Notes under the pieces: model-generated
What the model was told of the DNA's origin: nothing
Database searches by the model: none
What the model saw: only the letters and a program-made list of their open reading frames with translations
Source: Marinobacter halotolerans
Lineage (GTDB): Bacteria; Pseudomonadota; Gammaproteobacteria; Pseudomonadales; Oleiphilaceae
Assembly (NCBI RefSeq): GCF_008795985.1
Contig: NZ_VMHP01000001.1
Span: 1,674,001-1,738,000 of the forward strand
Direction of reading: 5' to 3'
DNA: 64,000 nt
Position numbers and translations under genes: made by a program
In this document: piece by piece, positions 1-9,004 of the stretch
Layout of the letters: each line of letters starts with the position of its first letter
Numbering within the stretch: position 1 is the first letter of the stretch

Positions 1-19
1 AATCTGAGCCCGATGAGGA

Positions 20-223
20 TCAGGGGGTCGGATTCAGTGTCAGGCCCCCTTGCCATAGCGAGATAAGAATCACCGCCAGCAGCGCGATGCTCAGTGCGAC
101 CCGCAGTGCCAGTGAATTCAGAACCCTGTTGCTTTTCCCGCCATCCTTTATCAGGAAAAACAATCCGCTGAACAGACTCACCACGACCGCAAGCATGAGT
201 ACAACGATGGAAATTTTCAGCAT
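20..223 (-). CDS. DUF2909 family twin-transmembrane protein
   Basis: The 67-residue product has two hydrophobic segments (about residues 3-25 and 42-60) joined by a short basic loop (KDGGKSNR). This is the form of the DUF2909 'twin transmembrane' proteins found beside cytochrome oxidase assembly genes in Pseudomonas and Marinobacter relatives. The start is the ATG at 221-223, preceded by an AGGA-type ribosome site; the open frame extends further upstream, but across the divergent SURF1 gene. It is transcribed away from SURF1 with about 50 bp between them. Function is unknown; a role in oxidase assembly rests only on neighbourhood. Confidence 0.75.
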   Translation of the reverse strand: MLKISIVVLMLAVVVSLFSGLFFLIKDGGKSNRVLNSLALRVALSIALLAVILISLWQGGLTLNPTP

Positions 224-273
224 GAGTAATCCTGTGGAACAAAAGGTGAGTTTACTGGCCACTATAGCAGACC

Positions 274-1008
274 ATGGTCGCGCCTGATTCAGTCGAGCCC
301 CGTCGGTGGCGGTTCGACTGGCGGCTGATGGTTTTCGCCGGCATATTTCTACCACTGTTGATCGGGCTCGGCCTCTGGCAACTGGATCGGGCCGCAGAAA
401 AGAAAGCCCGCCTTGCGCAATGGCAGCAGCAGGCGACAGAACTGAGCTGGCCTCAGCACATTGCCGAAGGCCTGCAGCCGGGTCAGCCAGTGACGCTGAC
501 GGGCGAATACGGAAACAATACGTGGCTGCTGGATAATCGGACCCGTGATGGTGCGGCCGGCTATGAAGTTCTGACGCTCTTTCGCCCGGACAGCGGCAGC
601 CCATTGGTGATCAATCGTGGCTGGGTACTGGCGCCACGGCGCCGGGACGAGTTGCCGGACATCAACACGCCGGAGGGCGAGGTGGCGGTTTCCGGTCGCC
701 TGAGCGAGTACCCTGTTCCGCCTGTGCTGATGCAGACACCCGATGATCAGGTTGGCTGGCCCAAGCGGGTGCAGGCGCTTATCCGGGCCGAGGTGTCCGC
801 GCAGATTCCGGACGTGGCGCCGCTGGTCCTGCGCCTCAAGGGCCCCGACCAGCCCGGCGCATACCGTGCTGACTGGGCGCCGGACACAATGGGGCCGCAA
901 ACCCATTACGGCTATGCCGTGCAATGGTTTTCACTGGCCGCCGCACTGGTTATATTGACGTTGGTTGCAAGCTACCGCAGAACGGGAAACAACAATGACA
1001 ACGGCTGA
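274..1008 (+). CDS. SURF1 family cytochrome c oxidase assembly protein
   Basis: SURF1 proteins help insert heme a into subunit I of aa3-type cytochrome c oxidase in the inner membrane. The 244-residue product has the family layout: an N-terminal membrane helix at about residues 17-36 followed by LWQLDRAAEKKA, a periplasmic domain with the INRGWV signature, and a C-terminal helix preceded by THYGYAVQWF. The length is normal for the family. The ATG at 274 is close to the divergent DUF2909 gene. The 3' end overlaps the next gene by 14 bp, and the whole run to 5620 looks like one operon. Oxidase subunit genes are expected beyond the left edge but cannot be seen. Confidence 0.9.
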   Translation: MVAPDSVEPRRWRFDWRLMVFAGIFLPLLIGLGLWQLDRAAEKKARLAQWQQQATELSWPQHIAEGLQPGQPVTLTGEYGNNTWLLDNRTRDGAAGYEVLTLFRPDSGSPLVINRGWVLAPRRRDELPDINTPEGEVAVSGRLSEYPVPPVLMQTPDDQVGWPKRVQALIRAEVSAQIPDVAPLVLRLKGPDQPGAYRADWAPDTMGPQTHYGYAVQWFSLAAALVILTLVASYRRTGNNNDNG

Positions 1009-1645
1009 ATCCATGAACCGCAACAATGAAGAAGACAACCACAACGTATCGCCGGAGCAGGTCCGGCGCGGGCGTAGAATGGCTTTGTTGCTATTTGCCA
1101 TCGGGTTTGGCCCCATGGTGCTGGCAACCATCATGTATTACACAGGCTGGATGAATCCCACGGCGCAGAGCAATAACGGTGTGTTACTGAATCCACCGGT
1201 GCCGGTGGCCGAACTACAGTTGCAGGGGGCGGGGGGCATGCCTCTGGAGGATCGCTTCGGCCCCGAACTCGAAGAGCCCGAGTGGATGATGATGGTGGTT
1301 GCCGGCGATTGCGAAGCTGCCTGTGAAGATTTGCTGTATCTGACCCGACAGGTGAATATCGCTCTGGGCAAAAATGCCAACCGGGTGAATCGTTCTGCCT
1401 GGCTTGGCAACGTCAGCGACGACCTTGCGGCCCGCTGGCCGTCGGAGTATTCGTCGATGGAGACCCTGGAACTGACAGACGGCGCTGAACCTTCGTGGCC
1501 ACCAGGTGTCAATCCAGACACCCAACCCCGTATTCTGGTCGTTGACCCCTTCGGGAACGTCATTATGCATTACGGCAGTGAGCACACCGGCAAGCAGATG
1601 CTGGAAGATCTCAAACAACTGCTGAAACTTTCGCAGATCGGCTAG
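995..1645 (+). CDS. SCO-like membrane-anchored cytochrome oxidase assembly protein (hypothetical)
   Basis: The 216-residue protein starts at the ATG at 995; an in-frame codon at 965 is further inside SURF1 and less likely. It has one membrane helix (about residues 29-50) and then a periplasmic thioredoxin-like region. DCEAAC (C106 and C110) is a CxxxC pair at the place where SCO proteins bind copper, and ILVVDPFGNVIMHY resembles the last strands of a thioredoxin fold. The SCO histidine is not obvious. It lies between SURF1 and ctaA, so a role in metal or thiol handling during oxidase assembly is likely. The exact function is not established. Confidence 0.75.
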   Translation: MTTAESMNRNNEEDNHNVSPEQVRRGRRMALLLFAIGFGPMVLATIMYYTGWMNPTAQSNNGVLLNPPVPVAELQLQGAGGMPLEDRFGPELEEPEWMMMVVAGDCEAACEDLLYLTRQVNIALGKNANRVNRSAWLGNVSDDLAARWPSEYSSMETLELTDGAEPSWPPGVNPDTQPRILVVDPFGNVIMHYGSEHTGKQMLEDLKQLLKLSQIG

Positions 1646-1667
1646 CCGCGTTTCCGGAGAACAACCG

Positions 1668-2789
1668 TTGAATCCATATAATTCCACATCATCCAGTCGC
1701 ACCAGCTTTCTGGCCCGGGCCTCACTGTTTGCCACATTGCTGGCCGTTGTCGTGATCATGCTTGGTGCCTGGACTCGCTTGGTGGATGCCGGGCTTGGTT
1801 GTCCCGACTGGCCGGGCTGTTATGGGTTTTTGACGGTGCCCCAGGGCGAATCAAACATTGCCATTGCCAACGCCCGTTTCCCGGACACCCCGGTGGAAGC
1901 CGAAAAGGGCTGGCCTGAGATGATTCACCGATATGCCGCCGGCACCCTTGGCCTGGTGGTGTTCGGCCTGGCCGGTTACGCGGTAAGACATCGCCGTGAA
2001 GGTCTGCCGGTCAAGCTGCCACTGTTTATTGCCGCCTTTATACTGCTGCAAGGGGCGTTCGGTATGTGGACGGTGACCCTCAAGCTTTGGCCCCAGATAG
2101 TCGCCCTGCATCTGCTGGGGGGCTTTACCACCCTAACGCTGCTGACCCTACTGACCTTACGCTTGCGAAATCATGCCCGTCCGGCCCCGGAACCGTCTGC
2201 GCAACCCGTTGAAAAACAGAACCGGCAGACTCTGGGCGGTTTCCGGCCCTGGCTTTATGGGGGGCTCCTGTTGGTTGTACTGCAGATTGCCCTCGGTGCC
2301 TGGACTGCGGCGAATTACGCCGCGGTAGCCTGTACGGATCTACCCACCTGTCAGGGCCAGTGGTGGCCGGACGATATGGATTTCCAGCACGGATTTGACG
2401 TTACCCAGCACGTGGGCCCGAACTATCTCGGAGGCCAGCTGACGGCGGACGGTCGAGTTGCCATTCACGTCACTCATCGGGTCGGTGCCATGGTCGTACT
2501 TGCGTACTTCACCGTTTTTCTGGCATTACTGTGGCGCCGTGTCCGGGGCACACCCATGGCATGGCCTGTGGCATTGGTGGCAACGATTCTGGTTTTACAG
2601 ATTCTGCTCGGACTGGCCAACGTTATTTTCCATATACCGCTGTCTGTGGCGGTGGCGCATAATGCAATGGGTGCAGGCCTGTTGCTGAGCGTGGTCAATC
2701 TGATCTGGCGCCTGAAGCGAATGCCAGCCAGCGAGGCTGGCGAAGAAACACCACATACAATAATGAATGATCGAGAGGTACCAGCATGA
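1668..2789 (+). CDS. ctaA: Heme A synthase (COX15/CtaA family)
   Basis: This enzyme oxidises the C8 methyl of heme O to make heme A for aa3-type oxidase. The 373-residue product has eight predicted membrane helices in two homologous halves. It keeps the paired histidines expected to bind heme (MIHRYAAG, ALHLLGG, VTHRVGA, VAHNAMG) and two extracytoplasmic cysteine pairs (GLGCPDWPGC and ACTDLPTC). The start appears to be TTG at 1668, because GGAGA at 1656-1660 sits 7 bp upstream and no suitable ATG exists. Its end overlaps ctaB by ATGA, so the two heme-modifying enzymes are translationally coupled. Confidence 0.93.
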   Translation: MNPYNSTSSSRTSFLARASLFATLLAVVVIMLGAWTRLVDAGLGCPDWPGCYGFLTVPQGESNIAIANARFPDTPVEAEKGWPEMIHRYAAGTLGLVVFGLAGYAVRHRREGLPVKLPLFIAAFILLQGAFGMWTVTLKLWPQIVALHLLGGFTTLTLLTLLTLRLRNHARPAPEPSAQPVEKQNRQTLGGFRPWLYGGLLLVVLQIALGAWTAANYAAVACTDLPTCQGQWWPDDMDFQHGFDVTQHVGPNYLGGQLTADGRVAIHVTHRVGAMVVLAYFTVFLALLWRRVRGTPMAWPVALVATILVLQILLGLANVIFHIPLSVAVAHNAMGAGLLLSVVNLIWRLKRMPASEAGEETPHTIMNDREVPA

Positions 2790-3709
2790 GCGAGCATGTT
2801 GAGAGGCTGCCCGCACAGGCTTCCGGAGAAACCAGAGCGTCGTCGGCGATCTCCTGGCGGGACTATCTGGAACTGACCAAACCCACCGTGGTCGCGATGA
2901 TGATCCTCACGTCGGTCATCGGGATGCTGCTGGCAACGCCGGGTGTTCCGGGCTGGGAGGTTCTGCTATACGGCAACCTGGGCATTGCTCTGCTGGCCGG
3001 CGCGGCCGCCGTGGTCAACCATGTCGTCGACCAGAAGATCGACACGGTCATGGCCCGCACTCGTAAACGGCCCGTGGCCACCGGCAAGATTGCCCCCCTG
3101 GATGCGCTGCTGTTTGCCACCGGTCTGGCTGTGGCCGGAATGGTAATACTGGTGTGGCAGGTGAATACCCTGACCGCCTGGCTGACATTGGCCTCCCTGG
3201 TGGGCTACGCCGGGGTCTACACCCTGTTTCTGAAGCGAATGACACCCCAGAATATCGTGATCGGGGGGCTGGCCGGCGCTATGCCGCCGCTTCTGGGCTG
3301 GACCGCAGTCACTGGTCAGATCGATGGTCACGCGCTGCTGTTGGTGCTGATTATCTTCGCCTGGACACCACCGCATTTCTGGGCCCTGGCTATCCATCGA
3401 AAAGAAGAGTACGCCAAGGCCGGTATTCCCATGCTGCCAGTGACCCACGGCAACCGGTACACCGAACTGCATATTCTTCTGTATACCCTCATTATGTTTG
3501 CGGTCAGTCTGCTGCCTTTCGTGACCGGCATGTCCGGTGGTATCTACCTGGTGGGCGCCGTAGCACTGGGGCTCAGGTTCCTGCAGTACGCCGTTCGTCT
3601 GTTGCGGGGCGATGATCGTCGAGTGGCGCTGAAAACGTTCAAGTATTCCATCACCTACCTGATGGCCCTGTTCGTGTTTCTACTGGTCGACCACTTTGTC
3701 TTCTTCTGA
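2786..3709 (+). CDS. ctaB: Protoheme IX farnesyltransferase (heme O synthase)
   Basis: CtaB/CyoE transfers a farnesyl group from farnesyl diphosphate to the 2-vinyl group of heme B, giving heme O, the substrate of CtaA. The 307-residue protein is a polytopic UbiA-superfamily prenyltransferase with about nine membrane helices. The diphosphate-binding motif is visible as NHVVDQKIDTVMARTRKRP (about residues 73-91). The cytoplasmic loop around WTPPHFWALAIHRKEEYAKA is typical of heme O synthases. The ATG overlaps the ctaA stop. With ctaA and SURF1 it marks an aa3-type oxidase that uses heme A. Confidence 0.95.
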   Translation: MSEHVERLPAQASGETRASSAISWRDYLELTKPTVVAMMILTSVIGMLLATPGVPGWEVLLYGNLGIALLAGAAAVVNHVVDQKIDTVMARTRKRPVATGKIAPLDALLFATGLAVAGMVILVWQVNTLTAWLTLASLVGYAGVYTLFLKRMTPQNIVIGGLAGAMPPLLGWTAVTGQIDGHALLLVLIIFAWTPPHFWALAIHRKEEYAKAGIPMLPVTHGNRYTELHILLYTLIMFAVSLLPFVTGMSGGIYLVGAVALGLRFLQYAVRLLRGDDRRVALKTFKYSITYLMALFVFLLVDHFVFF

Positions 3710-3724
3710 AGGATTACGTTCTGA

Positions 3725-4411
3725 ATGAATTCCGGCCAATCCACAAACCGTTCCATCCGCCTGACACTGGCCGTCATGCTACTTGTGGTGATCCTGATTT
3801 TCGGGCTGGTGATTGGCCGGCAGACCTTTCTGGCGGATTCCGGAGAACCTACGCCGGCGCCGGACCTCACCGAGATCAATACTTATGTCTATGATCAGGC
3901 CCGGCCACTGACGGATTTTCAGCTTGTGGATGAAAACGGCGAGTCCTTCACCCCGGAAGACCTGAAGGGGCACTGGACCTTTGCCTTTGTGGGCTTTACC
4001 AACTGCCCGGATATCTGCCCCGCTGCCATGGCCAATCTACGCCAGACAGAGAGCCTGCTGCCGGAAACGCTGCCGCAACCACAGTATCTGCTGATCACGG
4101 CGGATCCTGAAAACGACACCCCGGCAAAGCTCAAGGAATATGTGAGCTTCTTCGGCGACAATTTCCACGGGGCCACCGGTGAGCTTCCCATACTGCGAGC
4201 GCTGGCCGAGAGCCTCGGGGCGGCGTTTTCCGAGCGTGAGGTGGAGGGAGAAACCCTGGTCAGCCACAGCGGTCACTTCGCGCTGATCAACCCCGAGGGA
4301 AAGCTTGCCGCCGTAATCCAGCCGCCCCACTCACCGAAGGACATCGCCTCGGCTTTCCGGAAAATCTACGAGTGGGCCAGGGAAAACCACCCCCGGGCGG
4401 CCCAGTCCTGA
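3725..4411 (+). CDS. SCO1/SenC family copper chaperone
   Basis: SCO1/SenC proteins deliver copper to the CuA centre of cytochrome c oxidase or keep its cysteines reduced. The 228-residue product has an N-terminal membrane anchor (about residues 14-31) and a periplasmic thioredoxin-fold domain. Its CxxxC copper site is FTNCPDICP (C94 and C98), and the third ligand is the histidine in LVSHSGHF (H181). All copper-binding residues expected for an active SCO protein are therefore present, unlike in the upstream SCO-like protein. The gene follows ctaB by 15 bp in the same operon. Confidence 0.93.
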   Translation: MNSGQSTNRSIRLTLAVMLLVVILIFGLVIGRQTFLADSGEPTPAPDLTEINTYVYDQARPLTDFQLVDENGESFTPEDLKGHWTFAFVGFTNCPDICPAAMANLRQTESLLPETLPQPQYLLITADPENDTPAKLKEYVSFFGDNFHGATGELPILRALAESLGAAFSEREVEGETLVSHSGHFALINPEGKLAAVIQPPHSPKDIASAFRKIYEWARENHPRAAQS

Positions 4412-4414
4412 TCC

Positions 4415-5620
4415 GTGGCTGTCACTAGCCCGTCTTCACCAAGACCGATTGATCTGTTCACGGTACTGGCCGCCGGCGCCACACTGTTACTGGTGACCCA
4501 CGGCCTTGGCCGCTTTATCTATACACCCCTGTTGCCTTATCTGGTGGACGATGGCGTGCTAACAGCCGGTCAGGGCGCTGCCATTGCGACCTGGAACTAC
4601 CTGGGCTACCTGCTTGGCGCCCTACTGGCGATCCGCTTTCATACCATTGACCATATCCGCAGGTTGCTACCGGCCTCGCTGTTGGTCCATTTGCTGACCA
4701 CCCTGGCCATGACCCAGACCGATAACCTGACGGCCATTTCTGGCGCCCGTCTGCTGAACGGCATTGCCAACGGGATTGTCTTCGTCCAGGCGCCGGCGCT
4801 AATTCTGGAGTGGCTGGTGCTGCGTAACCGCGCCACTCTCAGTGGGCATCTCTATATCGGGGTGGGGCTCGGTCTGCTCCTGTCCAGCGGGCTGGTAAGC
4901 TTCAGCGCCGGATGGCTTGAGGGCGGCGAGCGTTGGTGGCCCGCCGTGATATTTTCTATTCCTCTCGCCTGGTGGGCCACCACACGCCTGCTCAGGCTGA
5001 AGCTGGCTATGCACGACGACAGCGGCGGCCGTTCCGCACACACCCGTTCGCCCCTGTTTGACCGGGCCAGTGTGCCGCTGTTTCTTTCCTACGCCGGTGC
5101 CGGGTTGGGCTACATCCTGCCAATGACTTTTCTCCCGCTGCTGGCGCGACAGCAACTACCTGACGAACACTGGCTTCTGGATGGCGCCTGGTTTGTCGCC
5201 GCGATGGCCACCATCCTCTCGCCTTCGCTCTGGAATTTTCTTGGCAGTCGCCTCGGGGATATACGCGCCCTGCGCCTGAACTTTCTGATCCAGCTTGCCG
5301 GAGTTCTGGCGGCTGTGGTTCTGCCGGGGGCCCTGGGTATGGGCCTGTGTGCAATGCTGGTGGGCAGCACGTTTGTGGGTACGGTGATGCTCACCCAACG
5401 CATTGGCCGGGCCTTGCATCCTCATCAGGGTCCTCGTCTATCCGCGGCGATGGTCTCAGTCTACGGCTTCACCCAGATGGCCGGGCCCTGGCTCACCAAG
5501 CAGTGGCTGGATGGTGGCGGTTCGCTGACCACCGCCTTCGGTATTGGCGTGGCTGCGTTGGCTTTCGGGCTACTGTTTGCGTTTTTTGTGCCCAGGCCCG
5601 CAGACTGGCACTCAACATGA
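4415..5620 (+). CDS. YbfB/YjiJ family MFS transporter
   Basis: This is a 401-residue major facilitator protein with about twelve membrane helices. The N-terminal LVTHGLGRFIYTPLLPYLVDDG and the short loops resemble the YbfB/YjiJ (MFS_4) family, whose substrates are unknown. The start is GTG at 4415, three bases after the SCO1 stop. The last codons overlap hrpB by ATGA. Codon use and GC content match its neighbours. It appears to be a passenger at the end of the oxidase-assembly operon; nothing in the sequence indicates the cargo. Confidence 0.85.
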   Translation: MAVTSPSSPRPIDLFTVLAAGATLLLVTHGLGRFIYTPLLPYLVDDGVLTAGQGAAIATWNYLGYLLGALLAIRFHTIDHIRRLLPASLLVHLLTTLAMTQTDNLTAISGARLLNGIANGIVFVQAPALILEWLVLRNRATLSGHLYIGVGLGLLLSSGLVSFSAGWLEGGERWWPAVIFSIPLAWWATTRLLRLKLAMHDDSGGRSAHTRSPLFDRASVPLFLSYAGAGLGYILPMTFLPLLARQQLPDEHWLLDGAWFVAAMATILSPSLWNFLGSRLGDIRALRLNFLIQLAGVLAAVVLPGALGMGLCAMLVGSTFVGTVMLTQRIGRALHPHQGPRLSAAMVSVYGFTQMAGPWLTKQWLDGGGSLTTAFGIGVAALAFGLLFAFFVPRPADWHST

Positions 5621-8109
5621 CCCCGGATCAGCTCGAGCTTCCCGTCGATCAAATCCTTCCGGACCTGATTTACACCCTGCAATCACACACCACCGTACTG
5701 CTGCAGGCCTCCCCGGGCGCCGGTAAGACCACCCGGGTGCCACTGGCGTTAATGGATGCACCCTGGCGCCAAAAGCGGAAAATTCTCATGCTTGAGCCGC
5801 GTCGCCTGGCCGCCCGGGCGGCGGCTCGCTTCATGGCGGGACAACGTGGCGAAAAAGCGGGTGGGACGGTCGGATATCGAACCCGGCTGGATAGCCAGGT
5901 TTCAGCCAGCACGGTCATCGAAGTGGTCACCGAGGGCATTCTGACCCGGATGATACAGTCCGATCCGGCCCTGGAAGACTACGCCGCGGTAATCTTTGAC
6001 GAGTTTCACGAACGTTCCTTGCAGGCGGACCTGGGCCTGGCGCTGGTCCGTGAATCAAAACAGGCACTGCGGGAGGATCTGCGGGTGGTCGTAATGTCCG
6101 CGACCCTGGACACCGCGCCGATTGCCCAGCTGCTCGGCGATGCACCCGTGCTGACGGTGGAAGGTCGTGCTTTTACGGTTGAAGAACGCTACCGGCCTTT
6201 GCCGGTGCGGGCACGCCTGACCGATCATCTGTGCCAGGTGATTCTGGAGGCCCTGGATGAGGAAACCGGGTCTTTACTGGTGTTTCTGCCCGGTGCCGGG
6301 GAGATCCGGTGGGCCGAACGTCAGTTGCGGGAGGCCCTCGGCGCAGGCAGGAACGGTGACGTGGTTATTGCTCCGCTTTTCGGCAACCTGGGCCACCGGG
6401 AGCAGGATCTGGCCATCGCACAGGCTCCCGAGGGTCAGCGCAAGGTTGTATTGGCTACGGCCATAGCCGAATCCAGTCTGACCATTGAAGGCATAAGGGT
6501 GGTGATTGACGCGGGCCAGCAGCGCCGCGCCGTGTTCGATCCCAACAGCGGTATGACCCGGTTAGAAACCAGGGCGGTATCGAAAGCGTCCGCCGAGCAG
6601 CGAAAAGGCCGGGCCGGGCGTTTGGAGCCCGGCGTCTGTTATCGACTCTGGAGCGAATCCACACAGTTCTCCCTGGCGGACTTTACCCCACCGGAGATAC
6701 AACAGGCCGATCTTGCGCCGCTGGTGCTGGAGTTGGCCCAGTGGGGCGCCCGCAGCCCCGACCAGCTGGACTGGATCGACCCGCCGCCCGTGGCCCACTG
6801 GAACCAGGCCCGGGCGTTGCTGCAATGGCTGGAGCTGCTGGACGACGAAGGCGGGATTACGGCTCACGGCACAGCGGCGCGCAATCTGGGATTGCACCCG
6901 CGCCTGGCTCACATGCTGCTGATCGCCAGAACTCTGGGCCAGGAGTACCTGGCGGCGGAGCTGGCCGTTTTACTGGAAGATCGGGACATTCTCGGCCGCC
7001 ATGCCGGCGCCGATATGCAGGAACGAATCCGGGCCCTGCGCGAGGGGCGGACGGGTGAGCGCGCGGGGCCGCTGAAAAAGCAGATCCGCAAACTGGTCGG
7101 TCAACGGCCGCCCCCGGATAATCTACCTTCCGGCGAGGATATTGGTCGGCTGCTGGCCTTGTCGTACCCCGACCGGATTGCCCGGCGTCGAAAACCCGGC
7201 AGCCGGCGGTACCAGCTCAGCAATGGCAAGGGCGCGACACTGGCAGACGGCGAGTACCTCGCCAGCCATGAGTGGCTGGTGGCGGCGGAACTGGACGGCC
7301 AGGCCCGGGAGGCCGGTATCTATCTGGCGGCCCCGGTGGACCCGGCAAGGTTCGATGATGATCTTTCCGGCCATATCACCGAACAGGAAGAAGCGTTCTG
7401 GGACGATCATCGCGGTACGGTGGTGGCGCGACGGGTGAAGCGCATCGGCCAGCTGGTCCTCAGCGAAAGCGTGTTGCCCGCCCCGGACCCGGAGCTGATC
7501 CGTCAGGGCCTGCTGACGGCCGTGCGACAGAAAGGCCTGGAGAGCCTGTCCTGGTCGCCGCAAGCTCGCCAGTGGCAGGCCCGGGTTGGTCTGTTGCGAG
7601 CCCAGGCGCCGTCAGACTGGCCGGTTGTCTCGGATTCGGCCCTGCTCGCGGGGCTGGAATCCTGGTTTGCGCCCTTTCTGGCGGGATTGACTCGTTGGCG
7701 GGAGGTACAGGCACTGGACCTGCTGCCGGCCCTGAACAGCCTGCTGGACTACAACCAGCAGCAGGCCCTTGCCAGCCAGGCACCGGAGCGGATAACCATT
7801 CCCACCGGACAGTCGGTGGCTCTTGACTACACCGCGGACAATGGCCCGGTGCTGGCGGCTAAACTCCAGGCCCTGTTCGGCTGGCAGGACACGCCTAAGG
7901 TTGCCGGCGGTCGGGTGCCGGTGGTGATTCATCTTCTATCCCCAGCCCAGCGCCCACTCGCGGTCACGGCCGATCTGGCCAGTTTCTGGCGGAACGGCTA
8001 TGTGCAGGTTCGAAAAGAACTGCGGGGTCGGTACCCGAAGCATCCCTGGCCGGAGGACCCGTTCACGGCGCAGGCTCAGCAGGGAACCAAGAGGCGCCCT
8101 TCTCACTGA
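5617..8109 (+). CDS. hrpB: ATP-dependent RNA helicase HrpB
   Basis: HrpB is a DEAH-type helicase of 830 residues starting at ATG 5617, which overlaps the previous stop; the longer open frame from 5347 is only antecedent coding sequence of the MFS gene. Walker A is ASPGAGKTT (about residues 31-39) and the DEAH-box variant is DEFH (128-131). The SAT motif VMSATLDT and motif VI QRKGRAGR follow. The HA2 and HrpB C-terminal domains occupy the rest. The length is typical. The in vivo role of HrpB is poorly defined, so the call rests on architecture. The end overlaps the convergent gene at 8063 by 47 bp. Confidence 0.94.
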   Translation: MTPDQLELPVDQILPDLIYTLQSHTTVLLQASPGAGKTTRVPLALMDAPWRQKRKILMLEPRRLAARAAARFMAGQRGEKAGGTVGYRTRLDSQVSASTVIEVVTEGILTRMIQSDPALEDYAAVIFDEFHERSLQADLGLALVRESKQALREDLRVVVMSATLDTAPIAQLLGDAPVLTVEGRAFTVEERYRPLPVRARLTDHLCQVILEALDEETGSLLVFLPGAGEIRWAERQLREALGAGRNGDVVIAPLFGNLGHREQDLAIAQAPEGQRKVVLATAIAESSLTIEGIRVVIDAGQQRRAVFDPNSGMTRLETRAVSKASAEQRKGRAGRLEPGVCYRLWSESTQFSLADFTPPEIQQADLAPLVLELAQWGARSPDQLDWIDPPPVAHWNQARALLQWLELLDDEGGITAHGTAARNLGLHPRLAHMLLIARTLGQEYLAAELAVLLEDRDILGRHAGADMQERIRALREGRTGERAGPLKKQIRKLVGQRPPPDNLPSGEDIGRLLALSYPDRIARRRKPGSRRYQLSNGKGATLADGEYLASHEWLVAAELDGQAREAGIYLAAPVDPARFDDDLSGHITEQEEAFWDDHRGTVVARRVKRIGQLVLSESVLPAPDPELIRQGLLTAVRQKGLESLSWSPQARQWQARVGLLRAQAPSDWPVVSDSALLAGLESWFAPFLAGLTRWREVQALDLLPALNSLLDYNQQQALASQAPERITIPTGQSVALDYTADNGPVLAAKLQALFGWQDTPKVAGGRVPVVIHLLSPAQRPLAVTADLASFWRNGYVQVRKELRGRYPKHPWPEDPFTAQAQQGTKRRPSH

Positions 8110-8956
8110 CCCGCCCGGTGACAAGGCGACTAGGCACGCATTCAAAGTAGATATTCCGGGGGTGAATGTGAGCCCCGTCTGGCGCGCCGATCTCGTCCAC
8201 CGCCATCTCTTCAAGCCCGACGGTCCGATGGGACTGAGCCCCTTGTTTGAAGGAGTCAGCAAGTACCCAGACCGGCAGATTATGCTCGCGGGCCGCGAGC
8301 GCCAGCAAATAGGTGCCACTTTTGTTCACGAAGTGATTGTCGGTAAGCCAGGTATCACAGCCGACGACCGCCAGACTGGCTTCGGGCACAAAAAGACCCA
8401 GCTGTGCGTCTGTAATCACGGTCACTTCTATAGCAAGCTGATCCAGCTCTTCGGCCAGCGTGAAGCCCTCGTTGCCGGGGCTGCTTTGGGTACAGATTAC
8501 TGAAAACCGGCGACTCTGTTGCGACAGCTGTTGGATGAACTGAAGGATCTGCGAACTGCGGCTGTGGGTCAGAATCACCGCTCCGTCGGAAACCAGTTCG
8601 GCCGCGTGTTTTGCCACCTCCTGGCCGGCCCGTGTTAACTGATCGAGCACACGGGCCACGGTGTCTGAAGCCGCCGCTGAGACATTATCCGGGTCGGGAA
8701 ACTGTTCGAACTGGTCCTGGCAGCGATCCAGAGCGTTGGCCAGTGCCACCATGCTGGGCCGAGAATGCTTCAGGTCGTCCAGAACCTCGTTCAGCTCGCC
8801 GGCGGATACCGCTTCCTGGGCCAGCCATGCCTGCAAACCCTGTAACGCCAGCTCGGCCAGCTGCGCGGCGCCGGAGGTCTGGTCGTTGCGGATGGTCTGA
8901 ATCAGTTGCTCGCGGGTCTGTGGTTGCCAGTTCACGGAATACCTCGGAATACCCAT
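8063..8956 (-). CDS. eIF2B alpha/beta/delta-like protein (IF-2B family)
   Basis: The 297-residue product belongs to the superfamily of eIF2B regulatory subunits, methylthioribose-1-phosphate isomerase (MtnA) and ribose-1,5-bisphosphate isomerase. The C-terminal half shows AVILTHSRSSQIL (about residues 126-138), QSSPGNEGFTLAEEL and VGCDTWLTDNHFVNKSGT (198-215). In the isomerases the catalytic cysteine follows LTH; here that position is serine (S132), while the second catalytic acid, D201, is retained. It is therefore probably not an isomerase. Start choice is open: a GTG at 8935 has GAGG six bases upstream and would shorten the protein by seven residues. The 3' end overlaps hrpB tail to tail. 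Confidence 0.75.
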   Translation of the reverse strand: MGIPRYSVNWQPQTREQLIQTIRNDQTSGAAQLAELALQGLQAWLAQEAVSAGELNEVLDDLKHSRPSMVALANALDRCQDQFEQFPDPDNVSAAASDTVARVLDQLTRAGQEVAKHAAELVSDGAVILTHSRSSQILQFIQQLSQQSRRFSVICTQSSPGNEGFTLAEELDQLAIEVTVITDAQLGLFVPEASLAVVGCDTWLTDNHFVNKSGTYLLALAAREHNLPVWVLADSFKQGAQSHRTVGLEEMAVDEIGAPDGAHIHPRNIYFECVPSRLVTGRVSEKGASWFPAEPAP

Positions 8957-9004
8957 TCACCAGACCCAGCCTAGCAGATGCGGCGCTATCCCGGCGTTGG
9001 AACC

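Noticed and set aside
5347..5616. N-terminal extension of HrpB
   Set aside because: These 90 codons lie inside the MFS transporter gene in another frame, and HrpB has a normal N-terminus from ATG 5617.
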